Of a stretch of 64,000 bases of DNA, positions 53,021-61,172 are shown piece by piece. A program made the position numbers and the translations under genes. Where the stretch lies: assembly GCF_002563795.1 (NCBI RefSeq), contig NZ_PDJL01000003.1, positions 248,001 through 312,000 of the forward strand. Direction: 5' to 3'. The notes beneath the pieces were generated by a model, which made no database searches, was not told where the DNA came from, and worked only from the letters and a program-made list of their open reading frames with translations. The stretch's first letter is position 1, and each line of letters opens with the position of its first letter. Source of the DNA: Vibrio sp. ES.051 (GTDB lineage: Bacteria; Pseudomonadota; Gammaproteobacteria; Enterobacterales; Vibrionaceae).

Positions 53021-53617
53021 ATGAAACTTTCAGAGAAAAAGCGTTTAGCGTTAATTGAAGCTGCGCAACAAGAGTTTATTGAGTTTGGTTTTTCATCGGC
53101 AAACATGGATCGAATATGTGAACGAGCAGGAACATCAAAACGAACGTTGTATCGTCATTTCGAAAGCAAAGATTTGCTGTTTCTAGAGTCGATTAAAGTG
53201 GTATTACAACTGCAAAACGCTCGTTTAAAACTCGAGTATTCGCCAAATATTGAGGTGGCGACTCAGTTGCGTGACTATCTACACGTAAAATTGAACTCTA
53301 TTTATGAAGATTTCGGGTTGCCTTTAGCCAGAATGGTGATCAGCGAATTTATTCGTATACCAGAACTCGCTGAAATGTATATGCATCAACTGCATAGCCA
53401 AGATGAATTACTTAAGGCGTGGTTTGAGAGAGCAATCGCGGATGGCAAGCTGAAGCCTTTTGATCCTTTGTTGATGAGCAATATGTTGATGCATTTATTG
53501 AAAGGCCAGTTTTTGTGGCCCCAACTCGTTGCCAACCAGAATGTGCCTAATTTTCAGCAAAGAGAAAAAATGATAGAAGAGATTCTTACCTTGTTTCTGG
53601 ACGGATATAAAACCTAA
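53021..53617 (+). CDS. TetR-family regulator of the RND operon
   Basis: A 198-residue repressor. I choose the ATG at 53021 (MKLSEKKRLALIEAAQQEF), as the standard TetR start; an ATG 18 bases earlier is also possible. A still longer frame would begin inside the palindrome and is rejected. The HTH is at about 25-45 (SSANMDRICERAGTSKRTLYRHFESK) followed by a ligand-binding C-terminal domain with LARMVISEFIRIPELAEMY, typical of AefR/AcrR-C relatives. It is divergent from the pump operon. Confidence 0.88.
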   Translation: MKLSEKKRLALIEAAQQEFIEFGFSSANMDRICERAGTSKRTLYRHFESKDLLFLESIKVVLQLQNARLKLEYSPNIEVATQLRDYLHVKLNSIYEDFGLPLARMVISEFIRIPELAEMYMHQLHSQDELLKAWFERAIADGKLKPFDPLLMSNMLMHLLKGQFLWPQLVANQNVPNFQQREKMIEEILTLFLDGYKT

Positions 53618-54112
53618 TCGTCGATGGAATGGAACGTGAAGATATTCTTGCGACACGCGGCCACCTCTGGTGCGCAAAGAAAAAGCGGAATAACGAAACG
53701 TAACAACGAATTTTTCACCCTAAACGTGATCCACATACCAACTCCGCCTTCTTAACCAATGGTTACTCAATCGAGTTGTTGAACCATTTTTCGCCAATGT
53801 ATTTGAGTAAGGGCGTATACGATAATTTCTTTTTGAAAATAAATATTATTAATAAATCGATATAAAACAGATGGTTAATATTTTATTATGAATGACTTAT
53901 CGTTCATTAAGCGTCGCTTAGTCAGGAAGGGAATGCCCTTCGTTTCCTTCATGGAGGAGAAGCTACGCCTTGATTTTCAGCCTTAAGTTAGGCGTAAAAA
54001 GGGGGAGGGCGTAATTCGAATAGCACTTATAATTTTGACTATTGAATCCACTTACAATCACGAACAACCAAATAACGAACAGTCAGTAAGTGGAAGCGAG
54101 TAGGAGAAAAAT
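53618..54112. other. Intergenic region upstream of the alpha-amylase
   Basis: About 495 bases without a supported ORF. It holds several hairpins: TTGCG...CGCAA near 53648-53676, AAGGG/CCCTT around 53937-53950, and a 7-bp stem TACGCCT/AGGCGTA (53964-53996) followed by an A/G-rich run. The rest is AT-rich. These may form a structured leader or be small-repeat remnants. Confidence 0.5.
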
Positions 54113-55462
54113 ATGAGTGGCTTACAGGAAACACAATCAGCAGGAGCCAATGTTATCCTGCATGCATTTGATTGGAAGTATGCTGAGATTGCCCAACGTG
54201 CACAAGAGATTCACGAGTTAGGTTATGGGTCAGTGTTAGTCTCTCCGTCGATGAAAAGCGCCCAGGATGATCGCTGGTGGCAACGCTATCAACCCCAAGA
54301 TTATCGTATTATCGAGAATGCGCTCGGTGACACTAACGATTTTATCCATATGGTTCGCGAACTAGAACGCGTTGGTGTTCTTGTGTATGTCGATGTTGTG
54401 TTTAACCACATGGCGAACGAAGCTCACCTTCGGCAAGATCTTAAATACCCACGCCAAGAAGTGCTGGAAGAATATCAACAAAATACAGCGAAATACCAAT
54501 CACTGAAACTGTTTGGGGATTTGTCTGAACCGCTGTTTGAGCAAGAAGATTTTGTCAAAGCGTTTGGCATTAGAGATTGGAAAGACAAGTGGCAGGTTCA
54601 AAATGGCCGTATTACCGGGGGGCCAGCGGACCCGGGCTTACCGACCTTGCGGGTGTGTGAGCATGTGGTTGAGCAACAGCGCGCCTATTTGCTAGCGTTA
54701 AAAGCGATAGGCGTAAAAGGCTTTCGTATTGATGCGGCGAAACACATGACGCTAGAACACTTGAAACGAGTGTGGAGTGAAGATATCACTCAGGATGTCC
54801 ATATATTCGGTGAAATCATTACCGATGGTGGGGCGACTAAAGAAGAGTACAGACTGTTTCTTGAGCCTTATTTACAGGAAACCCGTTTGGGCGCGTATGA
54901 CTTCCCGTTGTTTTCGACCATTTTTAAAGCGTTCTCAAAAAAGGGCAGTTTTAAATCATTAATTGACCCTTATTGTTTCGGGCATGCTCTGTCTCCAGGC
55001 CGTGCGATAACGTTTGTGGTGACGCACGATATTCCGAACAACGACGTTTTCCTTGAATTGGTCATGGAGGAAGAGAATGAATGGCTAGCTTATGCGTACA
55101 TTTTAGGGCGTGACGGTGGCGTACCTTTGATTTATACCGACCACGATACCAGTGGTATTAAGGGGAAAGATGGCAAGCCAAGATGGCAACAGGCTTGGAA
55201 TGATCCCCGCATGGCTAAGATGATAGCGTTTCATAATTTAGTGCATGGTCAGCCAATGGTGATCTTAGAAGGTAATGACGACATGTTGGTGATCAAGCGT
55301 GGTGATAAAGGCATAGTCGTGCTGAATAAGTCTGTGCGTGAGCAATCTTTATCACTCAAGACGAATTCGGACTGGGCCGATATCGTGTCAGGCTTCGTCT
55401 TTCTTGCTGGTAAAGAACTTAACGTTCCCCCGAAATCTGCGATGTTGTTGGTCGCTAAATAG
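54113..55462 (+). CDS. Cytoplasmic alpha-amylase (GH13)
   Basis: A 449-residue glycoside hydrolase family 13 enzyme without a signal peptide. The conserved regions are region I DVVFNHM (about 97-103), region II GFRIDAAKH with the nucleophile Asp (about 202-210), region III IFGEI with the acid Glu (about 229-233), and region IV TFVVTHDIPNND with the third Asp. It should hydrolyse maltodextrins or glycogen in the cytosol. AGTAGGAGAAAA precedes the ATG. It is monocistronic with a strong terminator. Confidence 0.9.
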   Translation: MSGLQETQSAGANVILHAFDWKYAEIAQRAQEIHELGYGSVLVSPSMKSAQDDRWWQRYQPQDYRIIENALGDTNDFIHMVRELERVGVLVYVDVVFNHMANEAHLRQDLKYPRQEVLEEYQQNTAKYQSLKLFGDLSEPLFEQEDFVKAFGIRDWKDKWQVQNGRITGGPADPGLPTLRVCEHVVEQQRAYLLALKAIGVKGFRIDAAKHMTLEHLKRVWSEDITQDVHIFGEIITDGGATKEEYRLFLEPYLQETRLGAYDFPLFSTIFKAFSKKGSFKSLIDPYCFGHALSPGRAITFVVTHDIPNNDVFLELVMEEENEWLAYAYILGRDGGVPLIYTDHDTSGIKGKDGKPRWQQAWNDPRMAKMIAFHNLVHGQPMVILEGNDDMLVIKRGDKGIVVLNKSVREQSLSLKTNSDWADIVSGFVFLAGKELNVPPKSAMLLVAK

Positions 55463-55470
55463 CAATAAAA

Positions 55471-55494
55471 ACGAGCTCAGCGGAGCTCGTTTTA
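55471..55494 (+). terminator. Terminator after the amylase gene
   Basis: A 7-bp stem ACGAGCT/AGCTCGT with a 6-base loop and TTTT tail, preceded by an A run. Confidence 0.87.
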
Positions 55495-55555
55495 TGTCTC
55501 AATAAACTTAACGGTCGCTTTTGATTGTGAACAAATACATGTCGGTATGCGAGCG

Positions 55556-55808
55556 TTACAAGCAGGCATCGACGCAGCATTCTGCCTTTAGAAAACCAAT
55601 GACATCATCTAAACACTCGTACTCTGCAACACAGAAAAGTATTCGACCTTCGCGGCGTTGAGTGAGAAGCCCTGCAGAAGCCAAGCTTCTCTTGTACACC
55701 GCTTACCGCGATGCCTTTATAACCGGCTTTCACGACTTCTTTATAAATGCTTAAACGGGTAGGGTGACCCAGCTTTTTTAGTGCTTTAGCAACCGCTTCA
55801 AGCTCCAT
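55556..55808 (-). pseudogene. Frameshifted ArsR-family regulator
   Basis: The first 43 codons (MELEAVAKALKKLGHPTRLS..., GVQEKLG) encode a normal ArsR-type winged-helix start. The frame then shifts to garbage and stops at 55605. In the next frame the rest of an ArsR protein is readable: LASAGLLTQRREGRILF, then CVAEYECLDDVIGFLKAECC to a TAA at 55556-55558. The missing part is the recognition-helix region that normally reads like xPxSTLSHHxxx, so an internal deletion of about 40 bp has removed it and broken the frame. The remaining C terminus has several Cys. The gene cannot make a DNA-binding protein. Confidence 0.85.
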
Positions 55809-56047
55809 ACAGACCTCTAAAAAATGACCGACAGTTATGTTGTTTCGATAATAGGGAAACTCTTGGTAAATGCCAACTCTTCTAGGTCATGAGCATTTTA
55901 ATTCAGACGAGACGTCGTCGCACAAAATGGAGAAGTTATGGCTTCTAATGAGACAGATCAATCTTCATTATTATTTCATCCCACGTTCCAACTCACTCGT
56001 CTACACTCATTGGTGTAGTTGTCACTCGGCACACAAAGGAGGCAGCC

Positions 56048-56341
56048 ATGATTGCAGTTCATAGAGACTATCGTTTATCGAACAGTTCAGGTTTACATGC
56101 CCACGTTGAAGTGAATCCAGTCGGGAAATTAGAGGTTGAGATTGTTGAGCTTCAAGAGCGTCACACAACAGAATTTGATAATTTATCTTTTGAAAGCTGT
56201 GGGTGTGAAACACGAATCTGTGGTCAAGACGAGACAACTCCGTGGCAGGTCAATCTTGCGGTTACAGATGCGTTAGAGCTTTCTCATTTAGTTGAAGAAG
56301 CGAACGAAGAGTATGAGATTTTAATGAATGATCTAATGTGA
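56048..56341 (+). CDS. Small Cys-containing protein of unknown function
   Basis: A 97-residue acidic protein with a strong ribosome site (AAAGGAGGCAGCC before ATG). It contains a Cys cluster CGCETRICG (about residues 51-59) and an acidic C terminus (LVEEANEEYEILMNDLM). No signal peptide or membrane helix is present. The cluster might bind a metal (inference). Its stop codon TGA overlaps the 8-bp target site of the IS256 insertion, but the coding sequence is intact. I do not recognise the family. Confidence 0.65.
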   Translation: MIAVHRDYRLSNSSGLHAHVEVNPVGKLEVEIVELQERHTTEFDNLSFESCGCETRICGQDETTPWQVNLAVTDALELSHLVEEANEEYEILMNDLM

Positions 56342-56347
56342 TCTTGA
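56340..56347. repeat. Left target-site duplication of the IS256 element
   Basis: GATCTTGA, identical to the copy at 57642-57649. Confidence 0.9.
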
Positions 56348-57641
56348 GAGGGCGTTCAGAATTCTGTGTCAGCTAATTTTGGCTAAATATCTAAGACGTC
56401 ATCCAAGCGACCTTCAAAATGAATCGCCAGTTGAGACAATGTCATATTCCAATTCTGTATTGGCATTGTCCATTTCTTAGAAGCATTCAATATCCCAGCA
56501 TACAGTAGCTTAAGCAAGCTATTTTCATTTGGGAACCCACCCTTAGTTTTGGTCAGTTTACGGAATTGGCGATGTACGGCTTCAATAGCATTTGTCGTGT
56601 AAATAGCCTTTCGGACGTATTCTGGATATTTGAAGTAAACCGATAAATTTGCCCATTTGTTCCGCCAGGAACGAATCACTATTGGGTATTGCTGTCCCCA
56701 TTTGGCTTCCAAACGATCCAACTCCATCTCGGCCGCTTCTTTGCTGACAGCCCGATAGACTGGCTTCAAGTCGGCCATAAACGCCTTCTGATGCTTAGAG
56801 GCAACATATTTCATAGAGTTACGGATTTGGTGAATGATGCATTGCTGAACTTCTGTATCAGGATAGATGGTTGCTATCGCTTCTGGGAAGCCTGTTAGCC
56901 CATCTACGCAGGCGATCAAGATATCTTCAACGCCGCGGTTATACAGATCTGTTAGCACGGAGAGCCAGTAATTAGCGCCTTCCGACTCTGACAGATAAAG
57001 ACCGAGTAGCTCCTTTTTCCCCTCAACATCTAAGCCCAATATTGTGTATATCGCTTTGCTAACGTAGCGTCCGTCTTCTTTGATTTTATAGTGGATGGCA
57101 TCAAGCCAGACAAAGGGATAAAGTGCATCGAGCGGACGTTGCTGCCACTCCTTCAGCTCAGGTATCAAACGGTCGGTAACACCTGTGATGGTGGCCTCAG
57201 AGACATCAATGCCATACATATCTTCTACGTGACCACGGATATCACGGTAGCTCATACCGAGCGAGAACATGGATAGGATCTTACGGTCGATCTCATCGGT
57301 CAATTTAGTCTGGTTCTTCTTAACTAACTGGGGTTCAAATGTTCCAGAGCGGTCGCGTGGGGTATCCAGTTCAAACGTGCCGACAGAAGACTTAATCGTT
57401 TTCTTGCTTGAGCCGTTCTTACGGTTAGGTTGCTCATCACCTTCAAGGTGCTGTTCGAGTTCTGCTTTCAAAGCAGCTTCTGTGATTTGTTTAATGAGCG
57501 GAGTTAAGAAGCCATCTTTACCTGTCAGGTCTTGGCCTGACTGAAGGGCTTTAATAGCTTGTTCTAGATCGAAGTCTTTGTTCATGTGTCATTCCTGTTT
57601 TGTATATCATACTGAAATGACACAGATTTCTAAACACTACC
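56348..57641 (-). mobile_element. IS256-family insertion sequence, intact
   Basis: A 1294-bp element bounded by imperfect 24-bp inverted repeats (18 of 24 positions; inner 14 nearly perfect, ending CTGTGTCA on both sides) and by an 8-bp direct repeat GATCTTGA. It holds one full transposase gene on the - strand. Size, repeat length and duplication length fit the IS256 family. It inserted between a small gene and its terminator. Confidence 0.95.
56383..57585 (-). CDS. IS256-family transposase
   Basis: A 400-residue Mutator-type DDE transposase. The catalytic residues are seen as Asp in FVWLDAIHYKI (about 162), Asp in IACVDGLTGFPEAI (about 229) and Glu in TTNAIEAVHRQFRKL (about 337), with the Cys-His pair QQCIIHQIRNS between them. 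The frame is unbroken and of normal family length, so the element is probably still active. It starts 56 bp inside the right inverted repeat. Confidence 0.95.
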   Translation of the reverse strand: MNKDFDLEQAIKALQSGQDLTGKDGFLTPLIKQITEAALKAELEQHLEGDEQPNRKNGSSKKTIKSSVGTFELDTPRDRSGTFEPQLVKKNQTKLTDEIDRKILSMFSLGMSYRDIRGHVEDMYGIDVSEATITGVTDRLIPELKEWQQRPLDALYPFVWLDAIHYKIKEDGRYVSKAIYTILGLDVEGKKELLGLYLSESEGANYWLSVLTDLYNRGVEDILIACVDGLTGFPEAIATIYPDTEVQQCIIHQIRNSMKYVASKHQKAFMADLKPVYRAVSKEAAEMELDRLEAKWGQQYPIVIRSWRNKWANLSVYFKYPEYVRKAIYTTNAIEAVHRQFRKLTKTKGGFPNENSLLKLLYAGILNASKKWTMPIQNWNMTLSQLAIHFEGRLDDVLDI

Positions 57642-57649
57642 GATCTTGA
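57642..57649. repeat. Right target-site duplication of the IS256 element
   Basis: GATCTTGA, identical to the copy at 56340-56347. Confidence 0.9.
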
Positions 57650-57700
57650 TAGAAGGTCACTCTTTATCCAACACGGCGTTTGGCTCCACACTGAAAAGAA

Positions 57701-57728
57701 ACCTCTCTAAACAGAGAGGTTTTTTTTT
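57701..57728. terminator. Bidirectional terminator after the kefB gene and the small Cys-protein gene
   Basis: An 8-bp stem ACCTCTCT/AGAGAGGT with a 4-base loop and nine T. Before the IS insertion it would have ended the small Cys-protein gene; now the element separates them. Confidence 0.88.
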
Positions 57729-57747
57729 GATTATTGAGCCGCTTTAA

Positions 57748-59706
57748 TTAGGTAAGTTCTTCCCTTGTCGGTGTTAAGTCTTGCACGCTGTCACCGTCAA
57801 AGCTTTCAGCATAATCTTTTGGTGGCGGTGTCCAACCGCGTTCGGAACGCGACAGTTTATCGTGGCGATCCTTTTGCATTTCTTCTGCCATTTTTCCTTC
57901 TATTTGGATAAAAAGTTGGCGGAAATTATTGTCGTAGCGTTCGCTCCCGGAGTCCTCTTGCCAAGCTTTGTAGAGTAATTCAGACTTGCGAGCTTCGACG
58001 CGTTTGTATGTGGCCTTTTGTTGCTCGACAAAAAATGGATGAATACCCAGCGCTTTCATCGTATGTCCTCCCATTTCCAATGCAGAATGGTAGGTTTCTG
58101 ACTCAATGATATCTGCGCCAGCTTGCCGCAACAGATAGCCGTGACCGCGGTCAAAAGCACGCGCAATGACAGTGACTTTCGGATAAGTATGTTTTACGTA
58201 CTTGACCAGCTCAACGCTGGATTCTTGATTGTCAATCGCGACGACAAGTGCCGCTGCATGTTCAATGCCGGCCGTGTGTAGCATGTCTGGTCGAGTCGCA
58301 TCGCCAAAATAAGCACGTGTGCCAATCTGACGCATGTTATCAACTTGGTTTGCTTGGTGATCAAGCACGACTGTAGTGACACCATTTGAAATCAATAGCC
58401 GATTAACTATCTGACCAAACCGGCCTATTCCAGCAATGATTACGGTGCCTTTTTCTTCAATTGAGTCACTTTCTCGCTCATTAGATTGATTTTCAAAGCG
58501 TGGCAATATCACTCTATCAAATACAATAAATAGCCCCGGAGTTAGGAACATGGAGATAGCCACGACAAGCGACAATGTTTGCGACAGTTCGAACGGAATA
58601 ACGTGATTTTGAACAGAGAAGCTGAGCAATACAAAACCGAACTCACCCGCTTGAGCCAAGCTCAGTGTGAACAACCAACGGTTACTGCCTTTCACTCGGA
58701 AGATAAAGGCCAATGCAAACAGCACGAGAGCTTTTAATAGCATTACTCCAATGGTTAGCACCATAATGAGCCAGAACTCACCAAACAAGACCGAGAAGTT
58801 GATTCCGGCACCGACGGTGATAAAAAACAAACCAAGCAGCAAGCCTTTAAAGGGTTCGATGTTCGATTCTAACTCATGGCGAAACTCACTGTTCGCCAAT
58901 ACGACGCCAGCAAGGAATGTCCCAAGCGCTGGAGATAAGCCAACTAGACTCATCAATGCTGCGATACCGATCACCAGCATGAGCGCTGTCGCTGTAAAAA
59001 TCTCACGCAAACCAGAGCTCGCCACATAGTTAAGTAAAGGTCGACTCAAGAAGTGGCCACCCACGACGACAATAGCAATCGATGCGGTAATGACGATTCC
59101 GTAAGCCCAACCGGGTAACTCTGTGACAAGGCTCAGATCCTCATGATGTGTAGCTGCCGTTTGCGCGGCCGATTGCGCTTGCTCGACTAATTCAGGCAGT
59201 GCTAATAGAGGGATGAACGCCAACATCGGTATGACAGCAATATCTTGGAAAAGCAAAACGGAGAACGCATTTTGTCCACCTTCCGTTCTTGTTAAGCCTT
59301 TTTCGCTAAAGGTTTGCAGGACAATTGCCGTTGAGGAGAGCGCAAAAATAAGACCGATGGCTAAGGCGATCGTCCAAGGTTGGTCGAAATATAATGCAAT
59401 CCCCATGATCGCGGCAATTGTACCGCCGACTTGAAGACCGCCTAGACCCATTAGACGGTTTCGCATTGACCACAGCATTTTAGGCTCGAGCTCCAAGCCC
59501 ACGAGAAACAGCATCATCACAACACCAAACTCAGCGAAGTGCTGAATGGTTGTTGTCTCTTCACCGACTAAACCGATGATTGGCCCAATTACCACCCCAG
59601 CGATAAGGTAGCCTAATACAGAACCAAGGCCAAAACGCTTGGCGAGCGGTACGGCAATAACGGCTGCCACTAGATAGACGAAGGCTTGTAAGAATATCCC
59701 AGTCAT
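57748..59706 (-). CDS. kefB: KefB-type potassium/proton antiporter
   Basis: A 652-residue CPA2-family transporter: 12-13 membrane helices (about 1-385, with GYLIAGVVIGPIIGLVGEE and LSSTAIVLQTFSEKGL), then a RCK/TrkA-N Rossmann domain (about 410-525, GTVIIAGIGRFGQIVNRLL) that binds nucleotides and glutathione adducts in Kef proteins. Kef systems expel K+ and acidify the cytosol when electrophiles deplete glutathione. The C-terminal tail beyond 530 is longer than in E. coli KefB (601). It overlaps the upstream KefG-like gene by four bases (ATGA), as expected for a Kef pair. Confidence 0.9.
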   Translation of the reverse strand: MTGIFLQAFVYLVAAVIAVPLAKRFGLGSVLGYLIAGVVIGPIIGLVGEETTTIQHFAEFGVVMMLFLVGLELEPKMLWSMRNRLMGLGGLQVGGTIAAIMGIALYFDQPWTIALAIGLIFALSSTAIVLQTFSEKGLTRTEGGQNAFSVLLFQDIAVIPMLAFIPLLALPELVEQAQSAAQTAATHHEDLSLVTELPGWAYGIVITASIAIVVVGGHFLSRPLLNYVASSGLREIFTATALMLVIGIAALMSLVGLSPALGTFLAGVVLANSEFRHELESNIEPFKGLLLGLFFITVGAGINFSVLFGEFWLIMVLTIGVMLLKALVLFALAFIFRVKGSNRWLFTLSLAQAGEFGFVLLSFSVQNHVIPFELSQTLSLVVAISMFLTPGLFIVFDRVILPRFENQSNERESDSIEEKGTVIIAGIGRFGQIVNRLLISNGVTTVVLDHQANQVDNMRQIGTRAYFGDATRPDMLHTAGIEHAAALVVAIDNQESSVELVKYVKHTYPKVTVIARAFDRGHGYLLRQAGADIIESETYHSALEMGGHTMKALGIHPFFVEQQKATYKRVEARKSELLYKAWQEDSGSERYDNNFRQLFIQIEGKMAEEMQKDRHDKLSRSERGWTPPPKDYAESFDGDSVQDLTPTREELT

Positions 59707-60320
59707 GAAGCCACCTTAATCAGTGTCGAAAGTGCGCTATTCAGTTTGATCAATGAGGCGGCGGCTTTAATATCCAATTTATCTTCAACTAAGGCGGTTA
59801 ATAGGTTTTTGTAGCGCTCGACGTGACGCGGAATCCGTCCCTCTTCTTCAGCTGTTCGTGCGCCAAATATCGCGAGAGGAGCGATGTAGTGCATGCCAGT
59901 TAATGCTGACATCTGTTCAATCGGTGCTAAAAGTTCTCGAATCGTAAAGTGGTTATAGCCTTCAGCTTTGTAGGCTTCCTCTTTACCGCCTGCCGAAAGC
60001 ACACAAAGTATCGTCTTACCTTGCAGCTCTGTACCATCAGGGCCATATGCAAAACCATATTCCAACACGAGATCTTGCCACTCTTTTAAAATTGCCGGAG
60101 TTGAATACCAATACAGTGGGAACTGAAAGACCACCACATCGTGTTCGCGCAAGCGTTGTTGTTCACGATCAATATTAATATCGAAACGCGGGTATTCACC
60201 ATAGAGGTCAACACATGTCACGCCTTCAATTTTTTGAGCTTCTTTAAAAAGTGGCGCATTCACTTCTGAACGATGCTGGGAGGGATGAGCAAAGAGAATC
60301 AGTACTTTTTTGTTTGTCAT
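59703..60320 (-). CDS. kefG: KefG/KefF-like ancillary flavodoxin-fold oxidoreductase
   Basis: A 205-residue NAD(P)H:quinone-oxidoreductase-like protein. The ATG at 60320 gives MTNKKVLILFAHPSQHRSE; earlier in-frame starts lack support. The flavodoxin-like FMN fold shows AHPSQHRSEVN, QFPLYWYSTPAILKEWQD and the VLSAGG segment. KefG and KefF bind to and activate KefB and KefC. The four-base overlap with kefB supports this role. It is slightly longer than E. coli KefG (184). Confidence 0.87.
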   Translation of the reverse strand: MTNKKVLILFAHPSQHRSEVNAPLFKEAQKIEGVTCVDLYGEYPRFDINIDREQQRLREHDVVVFQFPLYWYSTPAILKEWQDLVLEYGFAYGPDGTELQGKTILCVLSAGGKEEAYKAEGYNHFTIRELLAPIEQMSALTGMHYIAPLAIFGARTAEEEGRIPRHVERYKNLLTALVEDKLDIKAAASLIKLNSALSTLIKVAS

Positions 60321-60435
60321 AAGGAGCCTTGCTATCAGCATAACCATGTCTTGAGGGGCTGGCTGGGGGAGTAACAAAATGTAACTCATAAACCATCACC
60401 AAGCGAGCTTAGAAAAGAGCGAACACTATTTGAAT

Positions 60436-60464
60436 AAAAACCACCAAGCAGTCTGGTGGTTTTT
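60436..60464. terminator. Terminator after the universal stress gene
   Basis: A perfect 11-bp stem AAAAACCACCA/TGGTGGTTTTT with a 7-base loop, 24 bases past the gene stop. Confidence 0.9.
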
Positions 60465-60487
60465 GGGAGTGTTCGATTTAATAGGAT

Positions 60488-60913
60488 TTAATCGTAAATC
60501 GGCACGACGAGGATATCCACTGGTGACTTATTGATGAGGTGTCTTGAGTAGGAAATGATTTTGCTCCAGAAATCATGATGATGACCACAAATCAGTAGGT
60601 CGACTCCTTGCTCTTTGATCGTGACTTCGAGTTTGTCTGCCAAATCCCCCGTACCCACAAAGAAGTGCTTGATCGGGTAGTCCATGTAATCGATGAATGT
60701 GCGTAAGCACTCCATGGAGTGTTCATTTAGGGGCTTTTGATCTGGGTGCTCTTTTATATCAACGAGCTCACGATAGATTTCTCCATGAGTCCCATCAATA
60801 TGGATGAATGAAATATCGGAGTCGAGATAGTTTGCCATGGCTACGGCTCTGTCGATAAGCACAGTACTCTCATCGGACAGCTCCAGTGCGACAAGGATAT
60901 GTTTGTATTTCAT
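60488..60913 (-). CDS. Universal stress protein, UspA family
   Basis: A 141-residue protein of the UspA fold starting MKYKHILVALELSDESTVLI (ATG at 60913, with AAGGGCG upstream). The ATP-binding motif region at the C terminus reads DLLICGHHHDFWSKIISYSRHLINKSPVDILVVP; the His-rich GHHHDFW matches E. coli UspA rather than the GxxGxxxG ATP-binding group, so it is probably of the non-ATP-binding type. Such proteins aid survival in starvation and stress. It is monocistronic. Confidence 0.9.
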   Translation of the reverse strand: MKYKHILVALELSDESTVLIDRAVAMANYLDSDISFIHIDGTHGEIYRELVDIKEHPDQKPLNEHSMECLRTFIDYMDYPIKHFFVGTGDLADKLEVTIKEQGVDLLICGHHHDFWSKIISYSRHLINKSPVDILVVPIYD

Positions 60914-61082
60914 TACCACGCCCTTATGTGGGTTATATTTATTCTAAGCATAGTATGAGTTGGGCAAATTTTGTGTTGATAAGATCGCGAAATTATTCAA
61001 AATTATAATAAAAAATGCTGCTTATTTTTTAATTAGCCAACCCGTTATACTCTTTGCATCATTTTTAGGGGATTACGCCAAC

Positions 61083-61172
61083 ATGTGTAACGAAGCCTAT
61101 CATCGATTTTTGGATTTACAGGATGAGCAGGCATCGCTCATTTTCCGATATTTCGCCACAGGCTTATTATGA
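61083..61172 (+). CDS. Candidate 29-residue small protein
   Basis: A short frame beginning MCNEAYHRFLDLQDEQ, preceded by a -10-like TTATACT (about 61045) and an AGGGG run that lies somewhat far (about 12 bases) from the ATG. It converges on modF, overlapping its last codons by six bases. There is no homology evidence, so it may be chance. Confidence 0.3.
   Translation: MCNEAYHRFLDLQDEQASLIFRYFATGLL

Noticed and set aside
55870..56064. 64-codon frame between the ArsR pseudogene and the small Cys-protein gene
   Set aside because: No ribosome site and no plausible protein features; its end overlaps the strongly initiated next gene.
55556..57649. IS256 insertion as the cause of the ArsR frameshift
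   Set aside because: The element lies more than 500 bp away with its own clean target duplication; the ArsR lesion is a separate small deletion.
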